Origin: Linanthus parryae
Lineage: Eukaryota; Streptophyta; Magnoliopsida; Ericales; Polemoniaceae
NCBI GenBank assembly: GCA_023055425.1
Contig: JALGPY010000012.1
Span: forward strand, 16,069,922-16,133,921
Direction of reading: 5' to 3'
DNA: 64,000 nt
Shown here: piece by piece, positions 34,544 through 46,448 of the stretch
How positions within the stretch are numbered: position 1 is the first letter of the stretch
Layout of the letters: each line of letters starts with the position of its first letter
The notes under the pieces: model-generated
Told to the model about the DNA's origin: nothing
Seen by the model: the letters and a program-made list of their open reading frames with translations, nothing else
Database searches by the model: none
Program-made: the position numbers and the translations under genes

Positions 34544-37500
34544 GAAGACCTCCAGATTTTTCTCGATCATGTCGGAAAAAATCGCCATCATACATCTCTG
34601 GAACGTGGCAGGAGCATTACACAACCCGAACGGCATGCGCCGAAACGCGAACGTACCGTACGGGCAGGTAAACGTCGTCTTTTCCTGATCTTCTGGGGCT
34701 ATGAAAATATGGTTGTACCCGGAATACCCGTCCAGAAAATAGTAGTAGGCGTGGTGGGCGAGCCGGTCCAGCATCTGGTCCATGAATGGTAGCGGGAAGT
34801 GGTCCTTCAGTGTTGCGTCGTTTAGCCTCCGATAGTCCATGCAGATCCGCCAGCCTGTAACGGTACGCTGCGCAATCTGCTCCTGGTCATTTTTCTGCAC
34901 CACCGTAATACCCCCCTTTTTGGGCACGCACTGGACCGGGCTGATCCACGTGCTGTCCGATATGGGGTATATGATTCCCGCTTCCAGCCACTTCATAACC
35001 TCTTTTCGCACAACATCCTTCATGTTCGGATTCAGTCTCCGCTGGGGCTGAATCACCGGTTTCTTGCCTTCTTCAATTCGGATCTTGTGCATGCAGTAGG
35101 AGGGGCTGATCCCCTTGATATCTGCAATCGTCCATGCGATTGCTTCCTTATGCTCTCGCAATACATCCAGCAGTTTCTGCTCCTGTTCCTGAGATAAACG
35201 AGACGAAACAATTACGGGCAGAGTACTATTTTCACCAATATACGCATACCTGAGATGGCTCGGGAGCGGTTTCAGCTCCAGTGCAGGTGGCTCCTTGAGT
35301 GACGGGACCAGAATCATCTTTTGCCCGCCGTCTTCGTCCCGGTGCAAGGTGGTCCAGTCCTCGGCTCTCATGGCGTGCTCGCACCGAGTCTTCTCCTTTT
35401 CTTCCCCGTACATGTTGTCGATCTCTTCCCATAATTGGTCCATCTCCTCGTTTTCCCAGCCTTTGTCCACCACATCTATAGCAAAGATGTCCTCGTGGTC
35501 GTAGTAATTTGGCAGTTGCAGATTTTTGAAAACGTTGAATTTAACCTTTTCCTCGTTAATCTGCATGGTCAGCTCCCCGCTCTTGCAGTTTATCATTGCT
35601 TCGCCCGTGGCCAAAAACGGCCTGCCAAGTATGAGCGGTACCTCCCCTGCCTCCATGTCCCGGATGACGAAATCTGCCGGAAAAATCAGCTCGCCGACCT
35701 TGACCAGAATATCCTCGATAACCCCGTAGGCCTGTTTTACGGACCTGTCTGCCATCTGCAGCATGATTCTGGTGGGTCGGGGTTCACCGACTTTCAAACT
35801 TTTGAAAATCGTCAACGGCATCAGGTTGATGCTGGCCCCTAGGTCACACAGAGCCTTTCCTGTGTAAGCGTTCCCTAGGGTAACCGGTATAACGAAACTG
35901 CCAGGATCCTTTCTCTTCCTCGGTAGCCCATTCTTCACACAATTGCTCACTTCTGCCGTCAGGTTTATGGTCTCGAAATCGCTCATTCGCCTCCTCCCAT
36001 ACAAGATGTCCTTGAGGAATTTGGCGTAAGTGGGCATCTTAGCCAAAGCCTCAGCAAAAGGTATGTTAATCTGCAGCTGCTTGAACATCTCCAGAAACCT
36101 GGCGTAGTCCTTGCTGTCATCCCTCTTTCGTGTTCGTAAGGGGTACGGGACCTCCTTGGAAACTGGTACGGTTTCTGCACCTGTCTCGTTCTGCACTGCA
36201 TCCTGCTCAACCGAGCCCTTCGGCTGGGGGCGATCGACTGTGCTATTATCCTGGCCCGACAAGTTGCGTTCTATTTCTTTCGAATTTTCTGCACGTGCGT
36301 GGCTGGGATACGGTGGATCCTGCAGTGCCAATCCACTCCGAGTGGAGATAGCATTGATCTGAGCCCGTGGATTGTTTACTGTATTCGAGGGTAGGTTTCC
36401 TGGCTGTCTCTCCGTTAGCTGCTGTGCTAACTGCCCAACCTGTACTTCCAAAGCGCGCAGTGACGTTTTGGTTGTCTGCATATCTGCCGTCAAGGTGTCC
36501 ATGTGCTTGAACCGGGACTCCATAGTCTGGAACATGGACTTGATCTCTTTCATCTGAGCGTCGTACTGCTGTGCTGATGGGACTGACTGAGCCTGCTGGG
36601 CCGGGGCAGCCTGTTGAGCTGGTGGCCTGTGCTGGAATCCTGGTGCATAAACAGCTGCGTTCGGGTTTCCGTACCGAAACCCGGGATGGTCTCTCGTACC
36701 CGGTCGGTACCGGCTCGGGTCCCACTGCTGCTGTACGTAATTGGTATCTTCAGTCCTTATTTCCTCAATGGCCGCGTCCAGATCAGGTTCTTCGACTGCT
36801 GCAACAGTCTTCTTATCCGAGTAGACTTTCGTGACCAAGTCATGAACGATCCTGGCCAGATTGTCTATCCGGTCATCCTCTGCAGGTTCGGCTCTAGCCG
36901 CCATCCTGCGATCGTCAAACAGTCGGGTATCCTGCTTGGCCAACTGCTTCATCAGGTCATACGCACCTTCTTTGTCTACGTGATACAAAAAGTTTCCCTC
37001 GGCCTCTCTGTCAATCCTGTCGGCGTTCTCCCTGTCTAGGGCATGGTAGAAAACCTGCAGGATTTTCGCGTCTCCAAAACCGTGGTTCGGGCACCGTTTG
37101 ACCAATCTCATGAGTCTGTCCCATGCATCCACCACCGTCTCCCCCATCTTCTGCCTGAATGACAGGATCTCGCTCTGTAACTGTATGACTCGGGAGGCGG
37201 GATAGAACTTTGCCAGAAAATCCGTAACACACTCCTCCCATGTGGTGATGGATCGGGGTGGTCGGGATTCGAGCCAGTCTTTGGCTACTCCATAAAGACA
37301 GTACGGAAATAAGATCAACATGAGTGCCTCTGCTTCTACCCCCTTGTATCTGACCTTGTTGCAGTAATCTTCGAATTTCCCGATAAAATCGTTCGGGTCT
37401 TCGTCGGCCCTGCCATGAAACGGGCAGAGAGTTTGTACCGTCTGGATGGTGGATGGTTTGATGTCAAAGTGCTCGCCGGTGATCTCGGGCACCACAATGG

Positions 37501-37549
37501 CTCGCTCATGCCCCCCGGTGGGGACTTCGAAATTTTCCACCAACGCCTT
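34544..37549 (-). pseudogene. Athila-A gag (most), protease and RT N-terminal part
   Basis: Minus-strand frame of about 1000 residues. Gag: IVVPEITGEHFDIKPSTIQ, FHGRADEDPNDFIGKFEDYC, KDWLESRPPRSITTWEE, FYPASRVIQLQSEI. Protease: LCDLGASINLMPL (about residue 565 of this frame) and LILGRPFLATG. Reverse transcriptase: [54 protein letters not shown]. The frame breaks at 34543-34544, where a one-base deletion turns the expected F-M-D-D-F catalytic motif into F-W-T-T-S. Gag's first ~80 residues lie at 51891-51646, beyond the Athila-B insertion. There is no zinc knuckle, as is usual for Athila gag. Confidence 0.92.
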
Positions 37550-37953
37550 TGATAACTCCGTTTTCGGAGTTATTTTATGCCTTTTATTTCTACGTTTTGC
37601 GTGCTTATCATGGAGAATTCGTCGTCTTTTGAGTAAATTGAGCTTAAATGTGATAATGTGAGTTCATATTCATTACTTGTGAAATCCGGGCGTTTCTTTA
37701 GATTTTTGAGCTTTTATTGTGATATGATCGCGGGTTGTGTTTTCGTGTTGTGATTCGCAGGAAAACAGGGCTTGGAGGATCATGCGAGATATAGAAGCGA
37801 ACTTCGGAAACAAGGAACTCAAAGGAAGGTCAATGGAAGTCAAAAGGAAGGAGAAAGTCAAAGGAACTCAAAGGAAGGTCAATGGAAGAAGGAAGGAAGG
37901 AGAAAGTCAAAGGAAGGAAGAGAAAGTCAAAGAAAAGAGGGCTGGAATAGAGG

Positions 37954-38134
37954 GTCTTCGTGCGAAGACAAAATGTCTTCGTACGAAGACAAAAGACTTA
38001 GCCAAATTTTGGCTCGGCAAAAAAAAGTCTTCCAAAACATGCTTGCAGTATCTAAGTGAGAAGGCCTTCGCACGAAGAGCAGATGTCTTCGTACGAAGAC
38101 TCTTCGTGCGAAGACAAATGTCTTCGTGCGAAGA
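37954..38134. repeat. Athila-B LTR palindrome cluster (5' copy)
   Basis: Six copies centred on TCTTCGTRCGAAGA. Two are perfect 16-bp palindromes GTCTTCGTACGAAGAC (37975-37990, 38085-38100). The others have GTGC or GCAC at the centre (37955-37968, 38066-38077, 38101-38114, 38121-38134). The last one ends 76 bp upstream of the TATA-like box. Confidence 0.92.
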
Positions 38135-38209
38135 GATCGCTGAAAGTGCAGAATTTTTCCGGGGCTTTTTCGTAGTTTATCCAAACTTTGTAATAAGATT
38201 ATGGAAACG

Positions 38210-38217
38210 TATTTAAG
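38210..38217 (+). promoter_or_regulatory. Putative TATA box of the Athila-B LTR
   Basis: TATTTAAG between the palindrome cluster and the transcribed part of the LTR, repeated at 50733-50740 in the other LTR. The spacing from the palindromes resembles that in Athila-A. Confidence 0.5.
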
Positions 38218-39123
38218 CATTCTAGGTCGACTTTTTCAGTAGTTTTTGACATTAGAGACATCTTTTGGAGATCAAGAAGCTTTTGGGAGAGCTTAGGAGC
38301 TTTGGATCATTCGTTTGGATTCTAAACTCTCGTCTTTTCTTGATTTTTATGTTTAAACTCATTAGACTTGACGTTTTGATTATGAATATGAGTAGCTAAG
38401 CACTTTTTGCTGGGAATTCTCGTTTGGTGTAGCTAGGGTTTGATCTAAAGTTGATGTTTTGATGATTGTAATGCATGCTCTAGCTTAATCTCACGTGTTT
38501 ATTCACTATTATGGATTATTTACGTTCCTCATTATATTATCTTTGCGAGTAGCTAACGTAGAGGTAAATTCAATTAGTTTTCACGTGGTAACTCCGTGAG
38601 AATTAGTCGGTAAATTGAATAATCCACCTAGTCGTATCAATGTTTGGTAACTCGACATCGTTAACTAGGATCGTTAAAGTAGAAATATGGCCTTAATGCA
38701 TGCTTAAAGCTAAATTAGACTTGGTAACTCGGTTTGGTTTAGTTTAAAGCATAGTGAACTTGCTTGGTAACTCGGTAAGTTTAATGTTGCTTGATTAATA
38801 GTGAACGACACGTGGTTGTTTTACAAATCAAAATACAAATTTAGATCAACCTAGTGAACCTAGAGAATTCCCGGTACTTTTCTCTTATTTGATAAAACCC
38901 CAATTATTCATTCTTTATTAATCGTGAACTATTTCACTTGGTTAATTGAGAATATTGCGTTTATTTTCTTAGAATTAGACAAAAACACATTTTGCGACTT
39001 GCCCACATAAGGTTTAGAATAGTAATTAATTTACACAAAGTCCCTTGGGTTCGACAACCCGGATTTCCGGTTTATTACTACACACGATAACTGTACACTT
39101 GCAGTTGGAGCGTGTCAAGTTTT

Positions 39124-39140
39124 TGGCGCCGTTGCCGGGG
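39124..39140 (+). promoter_or_regulatory. Athila-B primer binding site (tRNA-Asp)
   Basis: TGGCGCCGTTGCCGGGG, six bases after the LTR end. It fits the 3' end of plant tRNA-Asp with at most one mismatch, as is typical of Athila. Confidence 0.85.
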
Positions 39141-39254
39141 ACTTCGGCTAAATTAGTTATAATTCCTAGCCTTAGGGATTTTAATTTATTGTTTATATCC
39201 GTTACTCACCTACGTTTTGCGTATTTCGTGATTTCAGGTTGATTTACACGGTGC

Positions 39255-42200
39255 ATGACCCGTTCTCGAGACGAGCCTTTGTATCCAACGTTTGAAGACC
39301 CGGAATCTTTATTAAAAGCACAGCGTAGAGACAAGAGGAATTCAAGCTCAGTAGTTATGGATGAAGAGACGAGAGCTGAGTTTGAGAGGATCCGCAAAGG
39401 TATGCAGGATGCGGAAGCAGCTAGAGCTGCAGTTGTAGAGGAGGCTGCAAACAGAGACGCGGAAGCTGAGGAGGTGAGAGCTCAAATGGCTGAGATGCAG
39501 GCAAGGATGGATCGCTTGGCTCCCCCAAATCCACAACCACGTCCTGGTGTGGGGGCACAAGTGGCGAACATCGGTGGGAACAATAATGGGAATAACGGGG
39601 AAAACAACAGGCAGAACAATGCTGAGATTGAAGAACGCCCTATGGTGGATTATTTCAGGACTACCCCAGCGTGTTATCAGCCTACTATTGTCAGGCCACA
39701 GATCAATGCCCAACACTTCGAGTTGCGCCAACATATGATCAATATGGTTCGTGATGAGTGCGCATTCAACGGAGCTCCAGGAGATGATCCCAATCACCAT
39801 CTGCTGGTATTTGAGCAAATCACATCAACCCTGCACGACCAACGAGTTCCAGATGAAACAGTTAAGCTATTACTATTTCCCTTCTCCTTATCTGGAAAAG
39901 CCAAGAAGTGGCTTATGGAGCTGCCAGCTGGTAGCATAGTGACATGGGCGGATTGTTGTCATGAGTTTCTGAGGAAGTATTTGCCACCATCCAGAGTCGC
40001 TCAGCAGATGGCTGAGATTGCAAAATTCACTCAGGATGAAGACAGCTCGTTGGGAGATGCGTGGAGGAAGTTCAGCCAAATTCTCTGTAGATGTCCGAAT
40101 CATGGAGAGCCATGGCACAAGCTCTTCCATTATTTCTACACTGCATTAGACAAGGAGACAGCTGACCAGTTAGATATGCTAGCTGGAGGTAATTTTATGG
40201 GACTTGGAGCACAGCGAGCTCAAGATCTGCTGAACAACGCGTCAAAGAGAGAGTCTACACGAACTGAAACGCGTAGGTACTCCAAACCGGGGGATGCATC
40301 CTTAGTCAACAAGATTGAATCGATGGAACAAAAGCTGGAATCCATGACCTCAGCATTTCACGGTATGCACCCTCCATCACAGAAGCCCATGGGTGAATTA
40401 CTAGCAGATGAAAGCCAGGGATATGATAATAGTGTTGAAGATGTGAATTTTATGCGACAGCAGCAATGGCCTAACACCTATCATCCCAACAATCGTAATC
40501 ATCCCAACTTCAGCTATGCCAATCCGAACAGTGGATTATATGCACCCGGTCAGAGACCCAATGTTCCATACCAAGCGCAAAGGCAAGTTCCACTACAGCA
40601 GGCTCCACAAAAAGAAGAGCAAGAGACGAATGCTCTATTGAGAAAGCTCCTAGCTAATCAAGACAGGATGGAGAGTACGATTGTCTCAATACAAGCCACA
40701 ATGAAAAGCCACGAGACTCAGATTGGGCAGATCGCCAATCAAAATATCAAGCTTCCACCAGGTATGCTTCCAGCAAATACCATCACTCCTAATGAGCAGC
40801 TAAATGCCATCACAACTCGCAGTGGCATCACTACTGAGGATCCCCCATATCCTAGCCACGCGCGAGCTGAGGCGACTAAGGCCACTGAGAAAGCCTTGGA
40901 TGAAGAGATTCCCGTGCCTACCGTGAATCCCCAATCAAAGGACACGGTGAGGAAGTCGGATGAGAAACAGAAGCCAAGGGAGGAATACAGTGTGCGAGTG
41001 CCATACCCGCAAAGATTAAAGAGTCAAGAGGATGCCAAGCATTTCAAGAAATTTGTGGATATCTTCAAGAAACTGCACATTAATATACCTTTTGCGGAGG
41101 CCATTTCACAAATGCCTAAATATGCCAAATTTCTCAAGGACCTCCTTTCTAATCGGAGGCGCATGGATGACTTTGAAACCGTGACTCTGAATGAGGAGTG
41201 TAGCGCAGTTGTGCAAAAGGCGCTACCAAAGAAGATGAAAGATCCGGGCGGTTTCATCATTCCTGTTACATTGGGTGACGCATTTCATGGGAGGGCATTA
41301 TGTGATCTTGGTGCAAGTATTAATTTGATGCCCACGTTGGTTTTTGAGCAACTTGGTGTGGGAGATCCTAAGCCTACCAGGATGTGCTTGCAGATGGCTG
41401 ATCGCACTATAAAACGCCCCAGGGGTGTTTTAGAGGATGTATTAGTGAGAGTTGAAGGACTCATCTTCCCAGCGGATTTTGTGATCTTAGACATGGAGGC
41501 TGATGATGATGTTCCTCTTATTTTGGGCCGCCCATTCCTAGCTACTGGGAGGACTATCATTGATGTGGCCAATGGGGAGCTGACTATGCAGATCAACGAT
41601 GAGAAGGTGGCCTTTAATGTATTTGAGGCTATGAAGTTTCCCGCATACGCGGTGAGCGAGCAGTGCTTTGGGGTGGAGGCATACACGCTGGACGAGGAGG
41701 ACGATATTTTGTTGGAGCAACTATATGAGGAGCTTGATCTACTTGATTCCAGCGAGAAAGAGCAAGCTTTAGATGTTCATTGGCGCCCAACATTACCCCT
41801 CTTTAATGAGGGAAGCAGGAAGACTCTTACTCCTTCTCTTATTACTGCTCCTGTTTTAGAATTAAAGCCTTTACCTGTTCATTTGAAATATTTATACTTG
41901 GGATCTAATGATACTTTACCCGTGATTGTGTCTGCATGTTTGGACAGGGAACAGGAGGAGCAGCTTCTCAAGGTACTACAGAAGAGGAAAGCAGCTATGG
42001 GATGGACCATAGCAGATATTAAGGGGATCAGTCCCACAGTTTGCCAGCATAAGATCAGGCTCATGGAAGACAAGAAGCCGGTAGTTCAATTTCAGCGCCG
42101 CCTCAACCCTCACATGCAGGAGGTGGTGAAGAAAGAGGTGCTTAAATGGTTGGAAGCAGGTATCATCTATCCGATTTCCGACAGCACGTGGACTAGCCCG

Positions 42201-42984
42201 GTACAATGTGTCCCCAAGAAGGGAGGTATAACTGTGGTGGAAGGGGAAAAAGGTGATCAAATTGCCACCCGTACCGTTACTGGGTGGAGAGTTTGCATGG
42301 ACTACCGCAAACTCAATGATGCCACTTTGAAGGATCATTTTCCCCTCCCATTTGTGGACCAGATGCTTGATAGGCTGGCTCACCATTCACACTACTGCTT
42401 TTTGGATGGATATTCAGGGTATAATCAGATAGCGATTGAGCCAGCTGACCAGGAGAAGACGACATTTACTTGTCCATATGGGACTTTTGCATTCAGACGC
42501 ATGCCCTTTGGGCTATGCAATGCCCCAGCTACTTTTCAGAGGTGTATGATGTCTATCTTCTCAGACATGATGGAGCAAAATTTTGAAGTCTTCATGGATG
42601 ATTTTTCGCTTTATGGTGATGGGTTCGAAGACTGTCTCCAGCAGCTAGCTCGGGTACTGGACAGATGTATTGACACCAACCTAGTGCTCAACTGGGAGAA
42701 GTGCCATTTCATGGTGACCGAGGGAATAGTATTGGGACACAAGATCTCCAGTAAAGGTTTAGAGGTAGACAGGGCAAAGATTGAGGTGATTGAGAAGCTT
42801 CCTTACCCTACGTCTGTCAAAGGGGTACGGAGTTTCTTGGGACATGCAGGTTTCTATCGGCGCTTCATTAAGGACTTTTCGAAAATCACAAAACCTTTAT
42901 CTGGTTTGCTTGAGAAAGATGCCGTATTTGATTTCAATGAAGACTGCAAGACAGCTTTTGATTTGCTCAAGAAAAAGCTGTTAG
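39255..42984 (+). pseudogene. Athila-B gag, protease and reverse transcriptase
   Basis: ATG at 39255 (MTRSRDEPLYPTFEDPE). Gag: a coiled-coil-prone Glu/Arg/Ala region (about residues 35-85), then RPQINAQHFELRQHMI, GAPGDDPNHHLLVFEQI, AKKWLMELPAGSIVTW and KYLPPSRVAQQMAEI. Protease: LCDLGASINLMPT (about residue 682) and LILGRPFLATGRT. Reverse transcriptase: [59 protein letters not shown], and an intact catalytic FMDDF at about residue 1113 (42591-42605). A one-base frameshift in the AAGAAAAAGCTG stretch near 42980 separates it from RNase H and gives a stop at 42996-42998. Otherwise intact over 1240 residues. Confidence 0.93.
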
Positions 42985-44749
42985 TTCTCCCATTATAGCC
43001 ACCCCAGACTGGACCTTACCGTTCGAACTTATGTGTGATGCCAGCGATTACGCGGTGGGAGCAGTGCTGGGACAGCGGAAAGACAAGGTAGCTCATGTAA
43101 TTTATTATGCTAGTCGTACTCTTAATACTGCACAGGTTAATTATGCCACCACGGAGAAAGAGATGTTGGCCATTATCTTCGCATTGGACAAGTTTCGTCC
43201 ATATCTTGTGGGATCTCAGGTGACTATTTTCACGGACCATGCAGCCCTCAAATATCTTCTTGCAAAGAAGGATGCGAAGCCTAGATTGATCCGATGGGTG
43301 TTGCTAATGCAAGAGTTTGACATAGTGATAAAAGACAAAAAGGGTGTAGAGAATGTTGTTGCAGACCATTTGTCACGACTGGAGAACGAAAAACAAGAAG
43401 ATGTGCCGATTAGAGAAGATTTTCCAGATGAAAAACTTATGGTAGTGGTAGCAGCTGTGCCTTGGTTTGCGGATTTGGCAAATTTCAAGGCGCTCAAGAT
43501 TGTCCCGAAAGACATGTCTTTCCATCAGAAAAAGAAATTTTTCGCAGATGCACGACACTATTTCTGGGATGACCCTTCTTTGTTTAGGTTGGGAGCTGAC
43601 AATGTGTTGAGAAGATGCGTAGCTGAGCCAGACACTTTGGACATTCTTAGACACTGCCACGAATTGAATTGCGAAGGACATTTTGGCAAAACGCGTACTG
43701 TGGCAAAGGTATTGCAAAGTGGATTTTACTGGCCTTCTTTACATAAAGATGCTCATCTATTTGTACAGCAATGTGATCGATGTCAGAGAACCGGCAATAT
43801 CTCCAACCGAAACGAGATGCCTCAAAATTTTGTGTTGGAAGTCGAGCCCTTTGATGTTTGGGGCATTGATTTCATGGGACCATTCCCGTCTTCACTTGGC
43901 AATCTTTATATACTGTTAGCTGTGGATTATGTGACCAAGTGGGTGGAGGCAATGGCTTGCCCCAAAAACGATGGAGCTACTGTAGAGAGATTCGTGCGTA
44001 AGAGCATTTTTACACGGTTTGGAACTCCCAGAGCCATAATCAGTGATGAAGGATCGCATTTCGTGAATAAAGTCTTTGCCAATGTCTTGAGCAAATATGG
44101 GGTAAAGACGCATAAGATATCACTGGCTTATCATCCACAGTCGAATGGACAAGCAGAAGTTTCTAACCGAGAGATAAAAGGGATTCTGGAGAAGACAGTC
44201 AACCCGGGACGCAAGGATTGGTCTCTGCATTTAGATGATAGCTTATGGGCGTATAGGACTGCTTACAAGACTCCTTTAGGCATGTCTCCCTACCAGTTAG
44301 TATTTGGGAAGTCATGTCATCTTCCGGTGGAACTTGAGCACAAGGCATTCTGGGCCTTGAAGAAGATCAATTTGGACGCTAAGCTCTCAGGTGAGATACG
44401 AAAGCAAGCACTACTCGAACTTGAAGAATTTCGATTGATGGCGTATGAAAGTGCGAGAATCTATAAGGAGAGGACAAAATTGTGGCACGACAGGCACATC
44501 ATCCCGAGAGACTTCAAGGTAGGACAGAAAGTATTGATCTTCAATGCCAGACTAAAGCTGTTTCCAGGGAAATTGAAATCTAGGTGGAGTGGTCCATACA
44601 CGATTACTGCAGTTTATCCATGGGGATCTCTTGAGGTAGAGGATGCAAATGGGAACAGGTTTAAGGTGAATGGCCAGAGAGCGAAACCGTACGTGGACGG
44701 GAATTTCATTGGAGTCATTGAGTGGCTTCATGCAACTCCCGCAACTTGA
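42985..44749 (+). pseudogene. Athila-B RNase H and integrase
   Basis: Continues pol in a shifted frame without further stops: [31 protein letters not shown] RNase H start (the ORF's first ATG is at 43031), [32 protein letters not shown]. Integrase: [12 protein letters not shown]...CDRCQRTG zinc finger, catalytic residues in [18 protein letters not shown] and [13 protein letters not shown], and a C-terminal [21 protein letters not shown]. It stops at 44747-44749, followed by the conserved GAGGTAAC and stem-loops. Confidence 0.93.
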
Positions 44750-44758
44750 GAAATCTCT

Positions 44759-44820
44759 GAGGTAACTGGGTCGGGCCGTCGACCTTAAATTACAAAGCGC
44801 TTGTTGGGAGGCAACCCAAC
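44759..44820 (+). other. Athila-B post-pol stem-loop pair
   Basis: GAGGTAAC, then stem-loop GGTCG-GGCCGT-CGACC (44769-44784) and stem-loop GTTGGG-AGGCAA-CCCAAC (44803-44820). The base of the second stem is G-C here but T-A in Athila-A, a compensatory difference. Confidence 0.75.
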
Positions 44821-45526
44821 CTATTTATTGCGTTAGGATAGGTTTTAATACTGTTTTGTAATTTTATTCGGTTTGATTTTATTGAGAGGTGCGAGAGAGT
44901 GGATTTAATATTTCCAATGAGTATGTGCAGGAATACGAGGTGAAAGGCCTATTTCGGATCCCCCTTCTTGATGCGCGCGTGCGAAACAGAGTAAAAAGTC
45001 AAGATTTGCAGCCCAATACGCGTATCGGGATCCGAAGTGAAGGAATTGAAGATGGAAGCCAATTTTTGGCACCTATTCAACACACGCACCTGGGGAAGAT
45101 CATGTTCCCGGACTCCCCGTCTTGATTTGCGCAAGAATTTAATTAGTGAACGGAGAAAGCTAGCACGCCGGCACGGATTACGAGGTGAAATTTTGAAGGA
45201 CAGACTGAAATAAGGATTGAATAGTGCCAACGTGTGGGGGTGGTCGAGAGCTTTCTGTAGACAGGTGGATCGCGCAAATCGGAGTCCGGATGAAGAAGTT
45301 ACGCCAAAAAGGATGCTTTAGCGAGTAAAACGAGGCCAAAAGCATCCGGAAATGCAAAACGTGCCTTGGAACGCGTGAAATTGACAAATAAAATATTCCC
45401 CGGATTTTGGGAGTGTTTTAAGGTAAAAAGGGAGTCTCGAGGTCGAGGAGATCCTTCGGAAAGCAAAGGCACGATCGGATACGCGAAAATTTGACGAAAA
45501 GGATGTTTTTGGCAAGCTCCAGCATT
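44821..45526 (+). other. Athila-B spacer downstream of pol
   Basis: Non-coding. It contains a block with CGGATCCCCCTTCTTGATGCG and GCGTATCGGGATCCG words (about 44955-45035) that recurs in Athila-C (about 62940-63000, minus strand), and one AGTGTGGGGG-like motif (about 45229-45242). Confidence 0.5.
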
Positions 45527-45706
45527 GTCTTCGTAGGAAGACAAATTGTCTTCGTACGAAGACTTTGTACTTAGAAAAAATTTTGAGCTCTGAAGTTGTC
45601 CTCCTATATCACCTTGCAGTATCTATATAGGAAGACCTTCGTGCGAAGACAAATTGTCTTCGTACGAAGACTCTTCGCACGAAGACATTTGTCTTCGCAC
45701 GAAGAC
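45527..45706 (+). promoter_or_regulatory. Athila-B internal palindrome module (copy of the LTR module)
   Basis: Six TCTTCGTRCGAAGA-type palindromes (45527-45542 with one mismatch, 45548-45563, 45637-45650, 45656-45671, 45672-45686, 45691-45706). Their order, spacing and the intervening CTTGCAGTATCTA word match the LTR module at 37954-38134, so the whole ~180-bp block is a diverged duplicate. It ends 743 bp before the extra ORF. No clear TATA box follows. A role as internal promoter or enhancer is inferred. Confidence 0.6.
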
Positions 45707-46448
45707 ATCGGGCAAAAGGTCAGTTTTAGCCATACACGGATAACAACTATGAGGTGACTTTTTGGGGGCATTGTGGACTTTTTGGCTCACAATTTGTTGA
45801 AGACTTCAGGTGTTCACGTCCTCTTCTTCATTCTTCCAAAACTCAGTTCCTCTTCTCCTCCATAGCCGCGCACCACCTCAAATCGCCTCCTCTCTTGTTT
45901 CTTCACCAAATTCAGCAAACAACCCAAGGTTTTGCTCGCCATTCAGAGGAGAACTAGGATTGCAAGGTGGTTTTGAGTGAGCTTGAGAGACGAGAGAGAA
46001 AGCAGAGGAAGAAGAAACTAGGGTTTCGAAGCAAGAATTGAGAAATTGGACGAATTAGAGCTTGATTCAGCTTACGGTCAAGAAGGCAACGCTAACGGGG
46101 ACTACACAAGGAGTACGGAGCATCAACCAATTCAAAATTTCGACAAATTCTTCCAGCAACCTCAAAATCAGCCCGGTTTGTCAAATTCTGAAATTTTTGT
46201 GCCCGTAAGACTTGCTCCGGGCACGTAGGTACACTCTAAACCTTGTTATTTCAATATTCGAGTCCTAGGCACAAATTGAGTAAAAGCCCAATTATTTTTT
46301 TTGTTGCGCTTAGTAGCGTGCTTTGGGGGCGATTGCGTAAAGTCCTAGGAATTATTTGCTTACGTGCCTACGTGTTTCATTCGGTACACACTTCTTGTCA
46401 CGTGCACAAAAGTTGAATTTCTTGTTTTTACTTGCAATTGTATTCTTA
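45707..46448 (+). other. Leader-like region before the Athila-B extra ORF
   Basis: It starts with a CT-rich stretch (CCTCTTCTTCATTCTTCC, CCTCTTCTCCTCC) like a plant 5' leader, then a small ATG frame (46046-46228) of unknown significance, then AT-rich sequence up to the ORF start. A CACGTAG|GTACAC sequence near 46230 could be a splice donor, but this is unproven. Confidence 0.4.

Larger units (their letters stand above)
37550..39117 (+). repeat. Athila-B 5' LTR
   Basis: It contains, in order, a GA-rich stretch of short tandem units (CAAAGGAAGGTCAATGGAAG-like, about 37805-37935), the palindrome cluster (37954-38134), a TATA-like TATTTAAG (38210-38217) and a downstream region with repeated GGTAACTCGG words (38640-38790). 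Confidence 0.95.

Noticed and set aside
35232..36834. Many plus-strand ORFs opposite the Athila-A gag-pol
   Set aside because: They are antisense shadows of the minus-strand polyprotein and have no domain content.
37550..39117. CRISPR-like array suspected from repeated TCTTCGTACGAAGAC units
   Set aside because: Spacing is irregular, units are palindromic, spacers are not unique, and the context is a plant LTR. It is a regulatory repeat cluster.
44889..45125. Short ORF of 78 residues after Athila-B pol
   Set aside because: The conserved DNA words are shared with Athila-C in a different frame context with indels, so conservation is not protein-level.
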